Shown here: positions 17,882-25,829 of the stretch, piece after piece
How positions within the stretch are numbered: position 1 is the stretch's first letter
Layout of the letters: each line of letters opens with the position of its first letter
Source: an uncultured Chloroflexota bacterium
GTDB lineage: Bacteria > Chloroflexota > Anaerolineae > Anaerolineales > Anaerolineaceae
DNA length: 47,843 bases
Direction: 5' to 3'
NCBI GenBank assembly: GCA_902795255.1
Contig: CADBKS010000002.1
Location: forward strand, 1 to 47,843
Translations under genes and position numbers: made by a program
The notes under the pieces: generated by a model
What the model saw: only the letters and a program-made list of their open reading frames with translations
Told to the model about the DNA's origin: nothing
Database searches by the model: none

Positions 17882-19609
17882 ATGACAACGATTCCGAGAC
17901 CTGAATATCCGCGCCCGCAGTTTGTGCGCGATGCCTGGGAAAACCTCAACGGGACCTGGGATTTTTCTTTCGATGATCCGGTTTTTGACCGGGAGATCAC
18001 CGTTCCCTTTGCCTTCCAGTCCAATATGTCCGGGATCGGCATCAATGAACGGCATGACGTGGTCTGGTACCGCCGGACCTTCATGCTTCCGGAAGCATGG
18101 AACGGCTGCCGGGTGATGCTGCATTTCGGTGCGGTCGATTACCGCTGCGATGCCCGGGTCAATGACGAATGGGTCGGCAGCCACACCGGCGGAAATACGA
18201 GTTTTTCCTTTGATATCACATCCGCGCTTCATCCGGGTGAAAACACGCTGACCGTCCGGGCCGAAGATGTCCTGACAGATATGACGACGCCCCGCGGAAA
18301 GCAGTACTGGGATGTGCCGAAGAGCATCTTCTACACCCCGACCACCGGGATCTGGCAGACGGTCTGGCTCGAAGCGCTGCCGGAGAAGCATATCTGCAAT
18401 GTGGATATCACGCCGGACCTCGACCGCCGTTCGGTAACATTCGATTACACGCTTTCCGCGGAAGGACCTGACTTTGAAGCTGAGGTCAGCTTCGCCGGCA
18501 GGCCTGTCGCGAAGGTACGGACCGCATCCTTCCGGAAGTCCGGACGGATGATCGTCGATCTGGACAAGGAACGCCTGGGTGAGGATAACTTCACGACGGT
18601 TTGTGCGTGGAGCCCCCGCAAGCCGCGCCTCTTTGACGTGACCTTCCGGCTGATCGACGGGGAAAAGACCGTCGATACGGTGAAAAGCTATTTCGGGCTG
18701 CGCAAGATCTCGGTCGAGAACGGCGTCATCCTGCTGAACAATTATCCTTATGTCCAGAAACTGCTGCTGGATCAGGGCTACTGGCCGGATTCCCTGCTGA
18801 CGGCTCCTTCGGATGAGGCGTTCATCAGTGATATCGAATACTGCAAAAAGATGGGCTTCAACGGTGTCCGCAAACACCAGAAGGTCGAGGATCCGCGCTT
18901 CCTTTACCACGCCGACCGGATGGGCCTGCTGGTCTGGAGCGAGATGGCGAACGCCTTTGAATACAGCACCGATTATGTCCGCCGCTTCACCGAAGAATGG
19001 ATGCAGACCATCAAACGCGACTATAACCATCCCTGCATCGTCGCCTGGACCCCGCTCAATGAATCCTGGGGCGTGGAAAATATCAGCTCCGACCCGCGTC
19101 AGGCCCATCACTCCTGTGCCCTGGTCGAACTGACTAAAGCGCTGGACAGCACCCGGCTTGTCAACTCCAATGACGGCTGGGAGCACACGATCCCGGATAT
19201 CATCGGGATCCACGATTATGAACCGAAGAAGGAAGTCCTTTCCAAACGCTATGCTTCGCTGGAATCGACGCTGGAGCACCGTCCGGCGGGCCGGGCGCTT
19301 TTCGTCCCCGGGTATGAATATGCCGGACAGCCGGTCATGAACACCGAATGCGGCGGCATCTTCTTCGAGGCCGGTGAGGATAAGACCGGCTGGGGCTATA
19401 CCAACGCTGAGGATAAGAACCGCTTCTATGAGCTTTATTACGGTGTGGTTTCGTCTTTCCTGGAGTCTCCGGTGCTGCAGGGCTTCTGCTACACCCAGCT
19501 GACCGACGTCATGCAGGAACAGAACGGCCTGCTGACCTATGACCATCAGCCGAAATTTGACTGCGAGGTCATCCGTCAGATCAACGAAGGAAAGTGGAAA
19601 AAGCAATAG
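17882..19609 (+). CDS. Glycoside hydrolase family 2 (beta-galactosidase/beta-glucuronidase-like)
   Basis: The 575-aa protein has the GH2 order: a jelly-roll sugar-binding domain (YRRTFMLPEAW, LHFGAVDY, TGIWQTVWLE), an Ig-like linker domain, and a TIM barrel. The predicted acid/base is E394 in PLNESWG and the best nucleophile candidate is E489 in NTECGG. It is short compared with LacZ and matches the compact GH2 group of gut Clostridia. There is no signal peptide, so it acts in the cytoplasm. AGGAG precedes the ATG with good spacing. As the last gene of the locus, before a terminator, it would remove a beta-linked residue (galactose, mannose or glucuronate); the exact sugar cannot be told from sequence. 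Confidence 0.88.
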   Translation: MTTIPRPEYPRPQFVRDAWENLNGTWDFSFDDPVFDREITVPFAFQSNMSGIGINERHDVVWYRRTFMLPEAWNGCRVMLHFGAVDYRCDARVNDEWVGSHTGGNTSFSFDITSALHPGENTLTVRAEDVLTDMTTPRGKQYWDVPKSIFYTPTTGIWQTVWLEALPEKHICNVDITPDLDRRSVTFDYTLSAEGPDFEAEVSFAGRPVAKVRTASFRKSGRMIVDLDKERLGEDNFTTVCAWSPRKPRLFDVTFRLIDGEKTVDTVKSYFGLRKISVENGVILLNNYPYVQKLLLDQGYWPDSLLTAPSDEAFISDIEYCKKMGFNGVRKHQKVEDPRFLYHADRMGLLVWSEMANAFEYSTDYVRRFTEEWMQTIKRDYNHPCIVAWTPLNESWGVENISSDPRQAHHSCALVELTKALDSTRLVNSNDGWEHTIPDIIGIHDYEPKKEVLSKRYASLESTLEHRPAGRALFVPGYEYAGQPVMNTECGGIFFEAGEDKTGWGYTNAEDKNRFYELYYGVVSSFLESPVLQGFCYTQLTDVMQEQNGLLTYDHQPKFDCEVIRQINEGKWKKQ

Positions 19610-19672
19610 AGAAGCGTCTGTCGGGGACCGGGCATTCCGACCGGTCCGGCTGACACATCACGGTTATTGCGT

Positions 19673-19708
19673 GAGCCGGAGGATTAAATGGCCCTCCGGC
19701 TCATTTTT
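19673..19708 (+). terminator. Rho-independent terminator closing the glycan locus
   Basis: GAGCCGGAGG (19673-19682) pairs perfectly with CCTCCGGCTC (19693-19702) across a 10-nt loop, followed by A and five T. Confidence 0.88.
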
Positions 19709-19941
19709 ATCCGCCAGCGGTCTCCCGTCCGCCGCAGGTCTTCCGCGGACCGTGCTCCGGCAAATCCCGGCGCGGTGTTCCGTTTGCCTTCACGGAAAAA
19801 TAAGGCGGAAAATTTTCTTCCGAAAGGGTATTTTTCTGAATTAAAATTGTTTGGAGATGATCAAAACGGAATATGAAAATGGGCGGGCCGGCATCATTCC
19901 ACGGGCCGTTTCCCCGTTTTTCGGAAAGGACAATGAAAGAA
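19709..19941 (+). other. Intergenic gap without a convincing gene
   Basis: Apart from an A/T-rich stretch at about 19820-19855 that may contain the promoter of the next gene, I see nothing here. Short frames in it start without ribosome sites and encode unbalanced Arg/Pro-rich peptides. Confidence 0.5.
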
Positions 19942-20841
19942 ATGAAAAAATATCTGCTGCTCTTTTTACTCCTGCTGATCCCTGTATCGGTCTTTGCGGA
20001 AGACCGGGAAATCGTCTGGGTCAGTTATCTCGGTCCGGAGGGCACCTATACCGAAGAAGCCGCACGGTTCTGGTTCCGGGATGAGACCGTTTTTGTCCCG
20101 AGAGAAACGGTAAATGATGCGATCGCGGACGTGATGGCCGGCAGTGCCGATCACGCGGTCATCCCTCAGGAAAACACGCTGGGCGGCGCCGTGGCGGGAT
20201 ATGTGGACGCGCTGATCCGTGCGGAAAATGTGTATGTCACCGGGGAAGTCGTGCTGCCGATCAGCCAGACCCTGATGGGTGTGCCGGGGACGAAACTGGA
20301 AGAGATCAGAACCGTCTGTTCCCATGCGCAGGGCCTGACGCAGATCGCTCAGTGGCGGGCGGAGAACCTTCCCGGTGCCGGGGCTCAGGAAATGGCCAGC
20401 ACCGCCGCGGCTGCCGCTTATGTGGCCGAAAAGCAGGACAAATCGATCGCCGCTGTGGCCGCTCCCGGTGCTGCCGCTCTTTACGGGCTTGAGATACTGG
20501 CGGAAAACGTTCAGATCAGCGATGCCAATAAGACACGCTTCTACGTCCTTTCCGGGGATCCCCTGCATGATGAGACCCTGACAAGGGCCGTGTTTGTCGC
20601 GGATGCCGAAGGCTCCCGGCTCGGGGACCTCATGACGGCGCTGCAGGATGCGGATCTGAACGTGATCTCCCTGCACGACCGTCCCGAAGGCAGCAGCCTC
20701 GGCAGATATTATTATGTGATCGAAACCGAAGATGAAACGGGCATCTCGGATGACCAGATCCGAGCCCTGGAAGAATTCGAAGGCTTGCGCTTTGCCGGCC
20801 GCTTCAGCGCTGTGGAAAAGACAACCGTCCCCGCCTTCTGA
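19942..20841 (+). CDS. Exported prephenate dehydratase-like protein (PDT-ACT)
   Basis: The 299-aa product joins a Sec signal peptide (KKYLLLFLLLLIPVSVFA, cleavage before EDRE) to a complete prephenate dehydratase module. Visible hallmarks are LGPEGTYTEEAA, PQENTLGG, and the catalytic-loop motif T198-R199-F200 in ANKTRFYVLS. A C-terminal ACT-like domain follows with VISLHDRP, similar to the phenylalanine-binding ESLHSRP-type motif. In ordinary bacteria this enzyme is cytoplasmic and converts prephenate to phenylpyruvate. Secretion would separate it from its substrate, so the role may be different. I start at ATG 19942, 11 nt after AAGGA; ATG 19933 would be only 2 nt from that site. No aromatic biosynthesis genes lie nearby. 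Confidence 0.8.
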   Translation: MKKYLLLFLLLLIPVSVFAEDREIVWVSYLGPEGTYTEEAARFWFRDETVFVPRETVNDAIADVMAGSADHAVIPQENTLGGAVAGYVDALIRAENVYVTGEVVLPISQTLMGVPGTKLEEIRTVCSHAQGLTQIAQWRAENLPGAGAQEMASTAAAAAYVAEKQDKSIAAVAAPGAAALYGLEILAENVQISDANKTRFYVLSGDPLHDETLTRAVFVADAEGSRLGDLMTALQDADLNVISLHDRPEGSSLGRYYYVIETEDETGISDDQIRALEEFEGLRFAGRFSAVEKTTVPAF

Positions 20842-20863
20842 ACAGCGTATTTTGAACAGAAAG

Positions 20864-20899
20864 CAAGTCACCGGGTATTTCCCGGTGACTTGTTGTTTT
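20864..20899. terminator. Bidirectional terminator between convergent genes
   Basis: CAAGTCACCGGG (20864-20875) pairs perfectly with CCCGGTGACTTG (20881-20892) over a 5-nt loop. A TTGTTTT tract follows on the plus strand and CTTTC on the minus strand, so it can serve both convergent genes. Confidence 0.85.
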
Positions 20900-21905
20900 A
20901 CTGCAGGGAGAAAAGCGGGGATGCGAAGGCGCCGATGTAGCGGTCCGGGATATAGCCTGAATCCCCGTAGGAGACGTTCGCGTTGCTGACTTCGAGCATT
21001 TCCGAGGTGATGGACCGGTATGAAACCGTGATCGGGTCGGCGAAGCGGAAGGTATATCCGTCCGGACCGAGTGAAAACCCGTTGATCGTGATCCAGTGGG
21101 AGATCCCCTGGAAATCCCGGGTCACCTGGCCGAGCAGGTAGCAGACTTCGATCACCGCCGGCCGTCCGGTGGTCAGCAGGCCGATCAGTGTTTCTTCGGT
21201 GGTTTTGTCCGGAACCCGGTGGTCTGTCAGGACGAGGTCCCCGGAAAGTTCCTCGGCAACATATTTGTTGACCGCGTTGGATATGTGTTCCCCGCAGAGG
21301 TAATATTCCGAAGGCCCGGTGCTGAAATCCGCTCCCAGCAGTCCGTATTTCCGCATGTCATTGAGACGCGTGAAGAGCGCGTCTCCGGAAGACGGATAGG
21401 AGATCTGCATCGCGATGACCCCGGCTGCTGTTCCGCAGGCGGTCGAACCGGCCAGTGAGCACCAGTACTGATTCACGACGCCGGTATCGAGATAACATTC
21501 GAGCCAGACAAGATCACTGCGGATTTCCGCAGTACCGTCCGACACGGCAGCGTAAAGCGCTTTCATCGTGATGTCATTGCCCTGATAGTCAAACCCGGGC
21601 GTGACCTGAACCTCCGACAGGGGCTCCGCGTACGGGCTGTAGCTGAGTGTTACGGTGCGGTCCGTTTCCGCGGCTGTTTCCGAAAGCAGCCGGTCCGTGA
21701 TCATCCGGTCCGCGGATCTGTATTCACGGCTGTACAGAAGGATCCTGTCACCCGCGGAAATATCCCCTTCCAGCAAAACGGTCCCCGGCGCGGGAACACG
21801 GATCGAGAGCGTGTTTTTCCCGGACTGTTCCGCACATGCGGACACCGGCAGCAGTGCTGCGAGGAGGAGGATCAGTAAAGAAATGTAAAGCGTTTTGGTT
21901 CTCAT
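20898..21905 (-). CDS. Exported C39-like cysteine peptidase (Peptidase_C39_2 type)
   Basis: The 335-aa protein starts at an ATG giving MRTKTLYISLLILLLAALLP. The signal segment ends VSAC, so it may be a lipoprotein anchored through C24. The mature part has a beta-rich region of about 100 residues, then a papain-like C39 domain with Cys157 in STACGTAAG, His270 in GISHWITINGF and Asp290 in RFADPIT, the expected catalytic order. Such domains often cleave Gly-Gly-type or cell-wall peptides, but the target is unknown. A longer frame to 21941 is possible yet would put polar residues before the signal peptide. It lies downstream of the exported flavodoxin, in the same direction, after an inverted repeat. 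Confidence 0.75.
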   Translation of the reverse strand: MRTKTLYISLLILLLAALLPVSACAEQSGKNTLSIRVPAPGTVLLEGDISAGDRILLYSREYRSADRMITDRLLSETAAETDRTVTLSYSPYAEPLSEVQVTPGFDYQGNDITMKALYAAVSDGTAEIRSDLVWLECYLDTGVVNQYWCSLAGSTACGTAAGVIAMQISYPSSGDALFTRLNDMRKYGLLGADFSTGPSEYYLCGEHISNAVNKYVAEELSGDLVLTDHRVPDKTTEETLIGLLTTGRPAVIEVCYLLGQVTRDFQGISHWITINGFSLGPDGYTFRFADPITVSYRSITSEMLEVSNANVSYGDSGYIPDRYIGAFASPLFSLQ

Positions 21906-21992
21906 CAGGGCTCTTTTCTGTCGTGAGCATTGGTATGACAATCGGGAAGCCTCCGCTCCGCAAGGCGGGGCTGCACGGCTGTTTTATCCGGC

Positions 21993-22036
21993 CTTACCCG
22001 TAAGGAGCCGGGAGCAGCCCGATCCTTACGGGTAAG
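21993..22036. repeat. 14-bp perfect inverted repeat
   Basis: CTTACCCGTAAGGA (21993-22006) and TCCTTACGGGTAAG (22023-22036) are exact reverse complements with 16 nt between them. It lies just downstream of the exported flavodoxin gene. Neither strand has a T-run beside it, so it is either a non-canonical terminator or another structured element. Confidence 0.7.
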
Positions 22037-22062
22037 AAGGTTTCAGCGGAGGCCGGATCCGT

Positions 22063-22644
22063 TTATTTCAGGCCGGCGATCCATTCCCGCAGTTCATTTT
22101 CGGAGACATTTCCGCCGAAGCGTTTCCCGTCGAGCCATTTCCCGCTTTCCGCGTTCTCCTCGAGGATCTTTCCGCTTCTGCCGATGCCGCTGCTAGAGGA
22201 GGTGCAGAACGGGATCATGGTGACCTCTTCAAAGTCATAGCTTTCAACGAAGGTATCCATGATGCGCGGTGCTTCGCCCCACCAGATCGGGTACCCGATG
22301 TAAATCGTCGTATATCCTTCCAGGTTCAGGGGATCGCTTGCGATTTCGGGACGGGCGTTGCGGTCGTTCTGTTCAAGGGTCGATCGGCTGTTCCGGTCGC
22401 CCCAGTTCAGATCCGCGTCTGAATATTCATCGGCGGCGAGGATCTCATAAAGGTCGGCTTCCGTGATCTCCGCGATGGTTTCGGCCACACGCTTTGTGGT
22501 TCCGGTCGCGGAAAAATAGACGACCAGAGTGTCATTGCCGGTGGGTTCCGGTGTGGCCGCGGCCTGCTGTGCAAATACGCCCGCCGCGGACATCAATAAA
22601 GCTGTCAGTACAAAAACAACAATAAAAGCAAAATTCTTTTTCAT
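22063..22644 (-). CDS. Exported flavodoxin
   Basis: The 193-aa protein has a Sec signal peptide (MKKNFAFIVVFVLTALLMSA, cleaving after VFA), a short ATPEPTG linker and a flavodoxin domain. The FMN phosphate loop is FSATGTTKRVAE, and the later blocks GYPIWWGEAPRIMDTF and FCTSSSSGIGRS are typical of the Flavodoxin_4 group. Flavodoxins are normally cytoplasmic electron carriers; here the signal peptide places it outside the membrane. GAGGAG lies 9 nt before the ATG. It follows the SUMF1-flavodoxin gene by 27 nt and is surely co-transcribed with it. The signal sequence lacks a twin-arginine motif, so FMN would have to be inserted after Sec export. Confidence 0.88.
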   Translation of the reverse strand: MKKNFAFIVVFVLTALLMSAAGVFAQQAAATPEPTGNDTLVVYFSATGTTKRVAETIAEITEADLYEILAADEYSDADLNWGDRNSRSTLEQNDRNARPEIASDPLNLEGYTTIYIGYPIWWGEAPRIMDTFVESYDFEEVTMIPFCTSSSSGIGRSGKILEENAESGKWLDGKRFGGNVSENELREWIAGLK

Positions 22645-22671
22645 AATGAAGATCTCCTCATGTATATATTT

Positions 22672-24093
22672 CTATTTCAGGCCGTTTTCGGTCAGCCATG
22701 CCGATACATCCTCCGGCATGGCCGAGCCGCCGGAATAATGGATGGAAAGCCCTTTCCCGATATTGGCATCGGGCGCGAGTTTGGCGATGGCGGTGATGCT
22801 CTGTCCGAACCTTCCGCCGCCATGGGAGCAGAACGGGAGGATCTGTTTTCCGGAAAAATCATATTCCTCAAGGAAGGACGCGATCGGCATCGGGATGGAG
22901 GCCCACCAGTTGGGGTATCCCAGCAGGATCACGTCATAATTCTCCATGTGCGCCACATGGTTTGCCAGTTCCGGCCGCGCCTTGTCATGCTGGTCGCGCT
23001 GGGCTTCCATCAGGCAGGTGTTGTAGTCGGAGGAATAGGGCGTGACCGGGGCGATCTCGATGATGTCGGCGCCGGTCTGCTGTTGGATCTCCTGCGCGAT
23101 CCGTCTGGTGTTGCCGCTCCAGGAGAAGAAGGCGATCAGGATGTTGTTCCCTTCCTGTGTCCGCAGACCGCTGTTGACGGCTGTGACCGTTCCGGACCGG
23201 TCATTCCCGGCATTCCGGACCAGACGGACACCCAGGTTGAAGCTTTTCATGTCCGCCTGTCCCGCGGCACGGTAGGCGCTGCGCATATTCTTGGCGAAGT
23301 CATTCCAGCCGCCGCCGCGGTAAACATGCCGGGTACCGGTTTCGGGACCGGCCGGATCGGCAGCATCGGCGGCATCATATTCCCCGTAAAAATCCCAGCA
23401 CCATTCATTCACGTTGCCGTGGCAGTCGTAAAGGCCCCATTTGTTCGGGCTGAAGCTGCCGGCAGGGACCGTGGTCTGACGGTAGATGCCCGGGCGGGCT
23501 TCCAGGACGGAGTTGTTGAAGTAATTCTCCTCGATCTCATACGGATAGTGGCCGTAGAAGTTGGCTTCTTCGGCATCCAGTGATTTTTCTGCGTTGAAGG
23601 GCGTGACCGTCCCGGCTCGGCAGGCATATTCCCACTCGGCTTCCGTCGGCAGGCGGTACCCGTCCGCGGTGCGGTCCCAGGTGACGGTATCCTCTGTCAG
23701 CGCATAGGCCGGTGTGAGGCCGGCATCGATGCTTTTGGCATTGGCAAAGCGGACCGCGTCGAACCAGAAAATGTTTTCGACAGGAAGGTTTTCTCCGCTG
23801 AAGGTTCCGGGGTTTTCGCCCATGAGCCGTTCATATTCTTCCTGCGTTGTTTCATACGCGTCGATATAGAAGGGCAGAACGGTGACTTCGTGCTGAACTT
23901 CATCATCAATGCGCCAGTTTTCGGATTCCGGGCTGCCCATCAGGAAACTGCCGCCGGGAATGAAAATAAAACCATCAGAGGGTTCACTGCCGCTCTCCTG
24001 AGCGGACGCGGTACCGGTTCCGGTGAATGCTGCGGTCCCCGCAAAGCAGAGTGTCAGCAGCAGGACAAAAAAGATTTTCGTAAAATGTTTCAT
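22672..24093 (-). CDS. Exported SUMF1 (FGE-like) domain fused to flavodoxin
   Basis: The 473-aa protein has a signal peptide ending TASA-QES, a formylglycine-generating-enzyme-like (SUMF1) domain at about residues 40-300, and a flavodoxin domain at about 318-473. SUMF1 hallmarks include FIPGGSFLMGSPESE, RLPTEAEWEYACRAG, GLYDCHGNVNEWCWD and YRGGGWNDF. The segment after GGGW lacks the two cysteines of true FGE, so sulfatase activation is unlikely; a binding or other oxidative role is possible. The flavodoxin part carries the phosphate loop FSWSGNTRRIA and GYPNWWASIPMPI. The ribosome site is weak. It is the central gene of a TetR-headed redox run and is followed by a separate exported flavodoxin. 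Confidence 0.88.
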   Translation of the reverse strand: MKHFTKIFFVLLLTLCFAGTAAFTGTGTASAQESGSEPSDGFIFIPGGSFLMGSPESENWRIDDEVQHEVTVLPFYIDAYETTQEEYERLMGENPGTFSGENLPVENIFWFDAVRFANAKSIDAGLTPAYALTEDTVTWDRTADGYRLPTEAEWEYACRAGTVTPFNAEKSLDAEEANFYGHYPYEIEENYFNNSVLEARPGIYRQTTVPAGSFSPNKWGLYDCHGNVNEWCWDFYGEYDAADAADPAGPETGTRHVYRGGGWNDFAKNMRSAYRAAGQADMKSFNLGVRLVRNAGNDRSGTVTAVNSGLRTQEGNNILIAFFSWSGNTRRIAQEIQQQTGADIIEIAPVTPYSSDYNTCLMEAQRDQHDKARPELANHVAHMENYDVILLGYPNWWASIPMPIASFLEEYDFSGKQILPFCSHGGGRFGQSITAIAKLAPDANIGKGLSIHYSGGSAMPEDVSAWLTENGLK

Positions 24094-24168
24094 AAGCCGG
24101 ATATTCGATTCAAAAATAATGACAGTGTTCCGGACCGGCCCCGCAGGACCGGTCCCGCGGACGTCCTG

Positions 24169-24705
24169 TCAGCCGAGACGCTGTCCCAGCTGATAAGCGT
24201 GCTCAACATAACGGCTCCGGGAGGTCACGGACGGTGTGCCGCAGCCATACCCGAGCACCATTCCCTGATCCCTGAAACTGAGGTAACGGACCAGGGTTTT
24301 GTAATGGGCGGACAGCGCTTCAAACGTCCAGTCGTCCGCGTTCCATGCCGCGCTTATCAGGGCGGACCGCAAATGCATGCGGGTGAGGCTGCTGTTATAG
24401 GCGCAGAAGCGGTCGATCACGGTCTTCAGCTGGGCGCTCATCCCGTAGTAATACAGCGGGGTTGCGAAGACCACCATATCCGAAGCGAGCAGCTTCTGAC
24501 GAATCGTCCCGACGTCATCTTTTTGTACGCAGGGGCCTTCGTATCCGCATTTGACGCAGCCGATGCACGGATGGATATCCGCGTGGCAGACGTCGATCAA
24601 TTCGGCGCGGTGACCATTGGCTTCGGCACCTTTGATGAAGGCGTCCGTCAGGATAAAGGTCGAACCCTTCCGGTTCGGACTTCCGAACAAAACGGTGATA
24701 TTCAT
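24169..24705 (-). CDS. NADPH-dependent FMN reductase / iron-sulfur flavoprotein-like
   Basis: The 178-aa cytoplasmic protein belongs to the flavodoxin-like FMN reductase group. It starts NITVLFGSPNRKGSTFILTD, the phosphate-loop motif, then has a cysteine cluster with C40, C47, C50, C53 and C59 (CIGCVKCGYEGPC) as in iron-sulfur flavoproteins, and FATPLYYYGMSAQLKTVIDR as the flavin-ring loop. It would pass electrons from a nicotinamide or ferredoxin donor to flavin. The start overlaps the aldo/keto reductase stop by four bases (ATGA), so the two are translated together. GGAG lies 9 nt upstream. Unlike its flavodoxin neighbours it has no signal peptide and so forms the inner half of the proposed redox chain. 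Confidence 0.88.
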   Translation of the reverse strand: MNITVLFGSPNRKGSTFILTDAFIKGAEANGHRAELIDVCHADIHPCIGCVKCGYEGPCVQKDDVGTIRQKLLASDMVVFATPLYYYGMSAQLKTVIDRFCAYNSSLTRMHLRSALISAAWNADDWTFEALSAHYKTLVRYLSFRDQGMVLGYGCGTPSVTSRSRYVEHAYQLGQRLG

Positions 24706-25754
24706 GCACGCGCTCCGATTTTCTGATCCCCGACGGACCAGACGTGCTTTTCCTTCGCGGCGGACGGTTTGTTCTGCGCCATCACGCCGGCCAGCGGATG
24801 GGGAACGTACGGCTCCTCAAGATATGCGGTCTCAGCTTCGGAAAGTTCCAGTTCGGCAGCTCTTGCCGCGCCTTCGATGTGATGCGGTTTGGTCGCGCCG
24901 GCGACAGGCGCCGTCACTTTTGTCAGCAGCCACGCGAGCGAGATCTCCGTCATGGTCACGCCGTGTTTTTCCGCGAGTTCCGCGACCCGGCTGATGATCA
25001 CGCTGTCCTGCGCGGCCGTGGCGTCATATTTGAATTTTGCGTAGCTGTCTTCGGCGGCGCGTTTGGTGTCATTTTCTCCGGGTTTGCGGGAAAGGCGGCC
25101 GCTGGCAAGGGCGCTGTAGGGTGTCAGTGCGATGTTTTCTTCCTGACAGTATGGCACCATCTCCCGTTCTTCCTCACGGAAGATCAGGTTGTAATGGCCC
25201 TGGATGGAAACGAATTTCGCGAATCCGTTCATTTCCGCCAGCGCGTTTGCCTTTGCGATCTGCCAGGCAAAGCAGTTGGAGATCCCGATATAGCGGGCCT
25301 TCCCGGCCTTGACGACATTGTTCAGCCCTTCCATGATGTCATACAGCGGGGTGTTCCAGTCCCACATGTGATAAATATACAGATCCACATGGTCCATCCC
25401 GAGGTTCTGGAGGCTTTTGCTGATCATGTTTTCAATGTGCTGCTGTCCGCTGATCCCGTTTTCGATCTCCTCCTGTGTCCGCGGCAGGAATTTGGTCGCG
25501 ACAACGACTTCATCCCGCTTCGCGAAGTCCCGCAGCGCGCGTCCGAGGTATTGTTCGCTCGTGCCGCTCTGGTAGGCGATGGCCGTATCGAAGAAATTGA
25601 CGCCCAGCTCCAGTCCGCGCCGGATGATTTCACGGGAGTGTTCCTCATCGATCGTCCAGCTGTGCTGTCCTCTCGCCGGGTCGCCGAACCCCATGCATCC
25701 CATACAGATGCGGGAAACGTTCAAATCGGAATTTCCGAGTTTTGTGTATTTCAT
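24702..25754 (-). CDS. Aldo/keto reductase
   Basis: The 350-aa cytoplasmic enzyme is a NADPH-dependent aldehyde/ketone reductase of the AKR superfamily (YajO/AKR11-like). It starts MKYTKLGNSDLNVSRICMG; the catalytic tetrad is seen as D in NFFDTAIAY, Y in the same block, K in VVATKFLP and H in LYIYHMWDW. The C-terminal cofactor segment includes VAGATKPHH. The length is normal. A GAGAGGGGAG site lies before the ATG. Its position inside the TetR-headed run of flavoproteins suggests detoxification of a reactive carbonyl or quinone, as in related clostridial clusters of aldo/keto reductases with flavodoxins. Confidence 0.92.
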   Translation of the reverse strand: MKYTKLGNSDLNVSRICMGCMGFGDPARGQHSWTIDEEHSREIIRRGLELGVNFFDTAIAYQSGTSEQYLGRALRDFAKRDEVVVATKFLPRTQEEIENGISGQQHIENMISKSLQNLGMDHVDLYIYHMWDWNTPLYDIMEGLNNVVKAGKARYIGISNCFAWQIAKANALAEMNGFAKFVSIQGHYNLIFREEEREMVPYCQEENIALTPYSALASGRLSRKPGENDTKRAAEDSYAKFKYDATAAQDSVIISRVAELAEKHGVTMTEISLAWLLTKVTAPVAGATKPHHIEGAARAAELELSEAETAYLEEPYVPHPLAGVMAQNKPSAAKEKHVWSVGDQKIGARA

Positions 25755-25829
25755 TGGTTCTGCTCCCCTCTCAAAATTTTTTCTGTATTGTCACGGTCTG
25801 TTTGTTCACGGATACCGGCCCGGAAGTTT

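Noticed and set aside
15769..18084. Long minus-strand open frame of 771 codons opposite the GH36 and GH2 genes
   Set aside because: It is antisense to two clearly recognised glycosidase genes, spans their intergenic gap and has no protein motif. High GC third positions remove stops on the opposite strand.
19688..19876. Short plus-strand frame of 62 codons after the GH2 gene
   Set aside because: It begins inside the terminator hairpin, has no ribosome site and gives an Arg/Pro-rich sequence without features.
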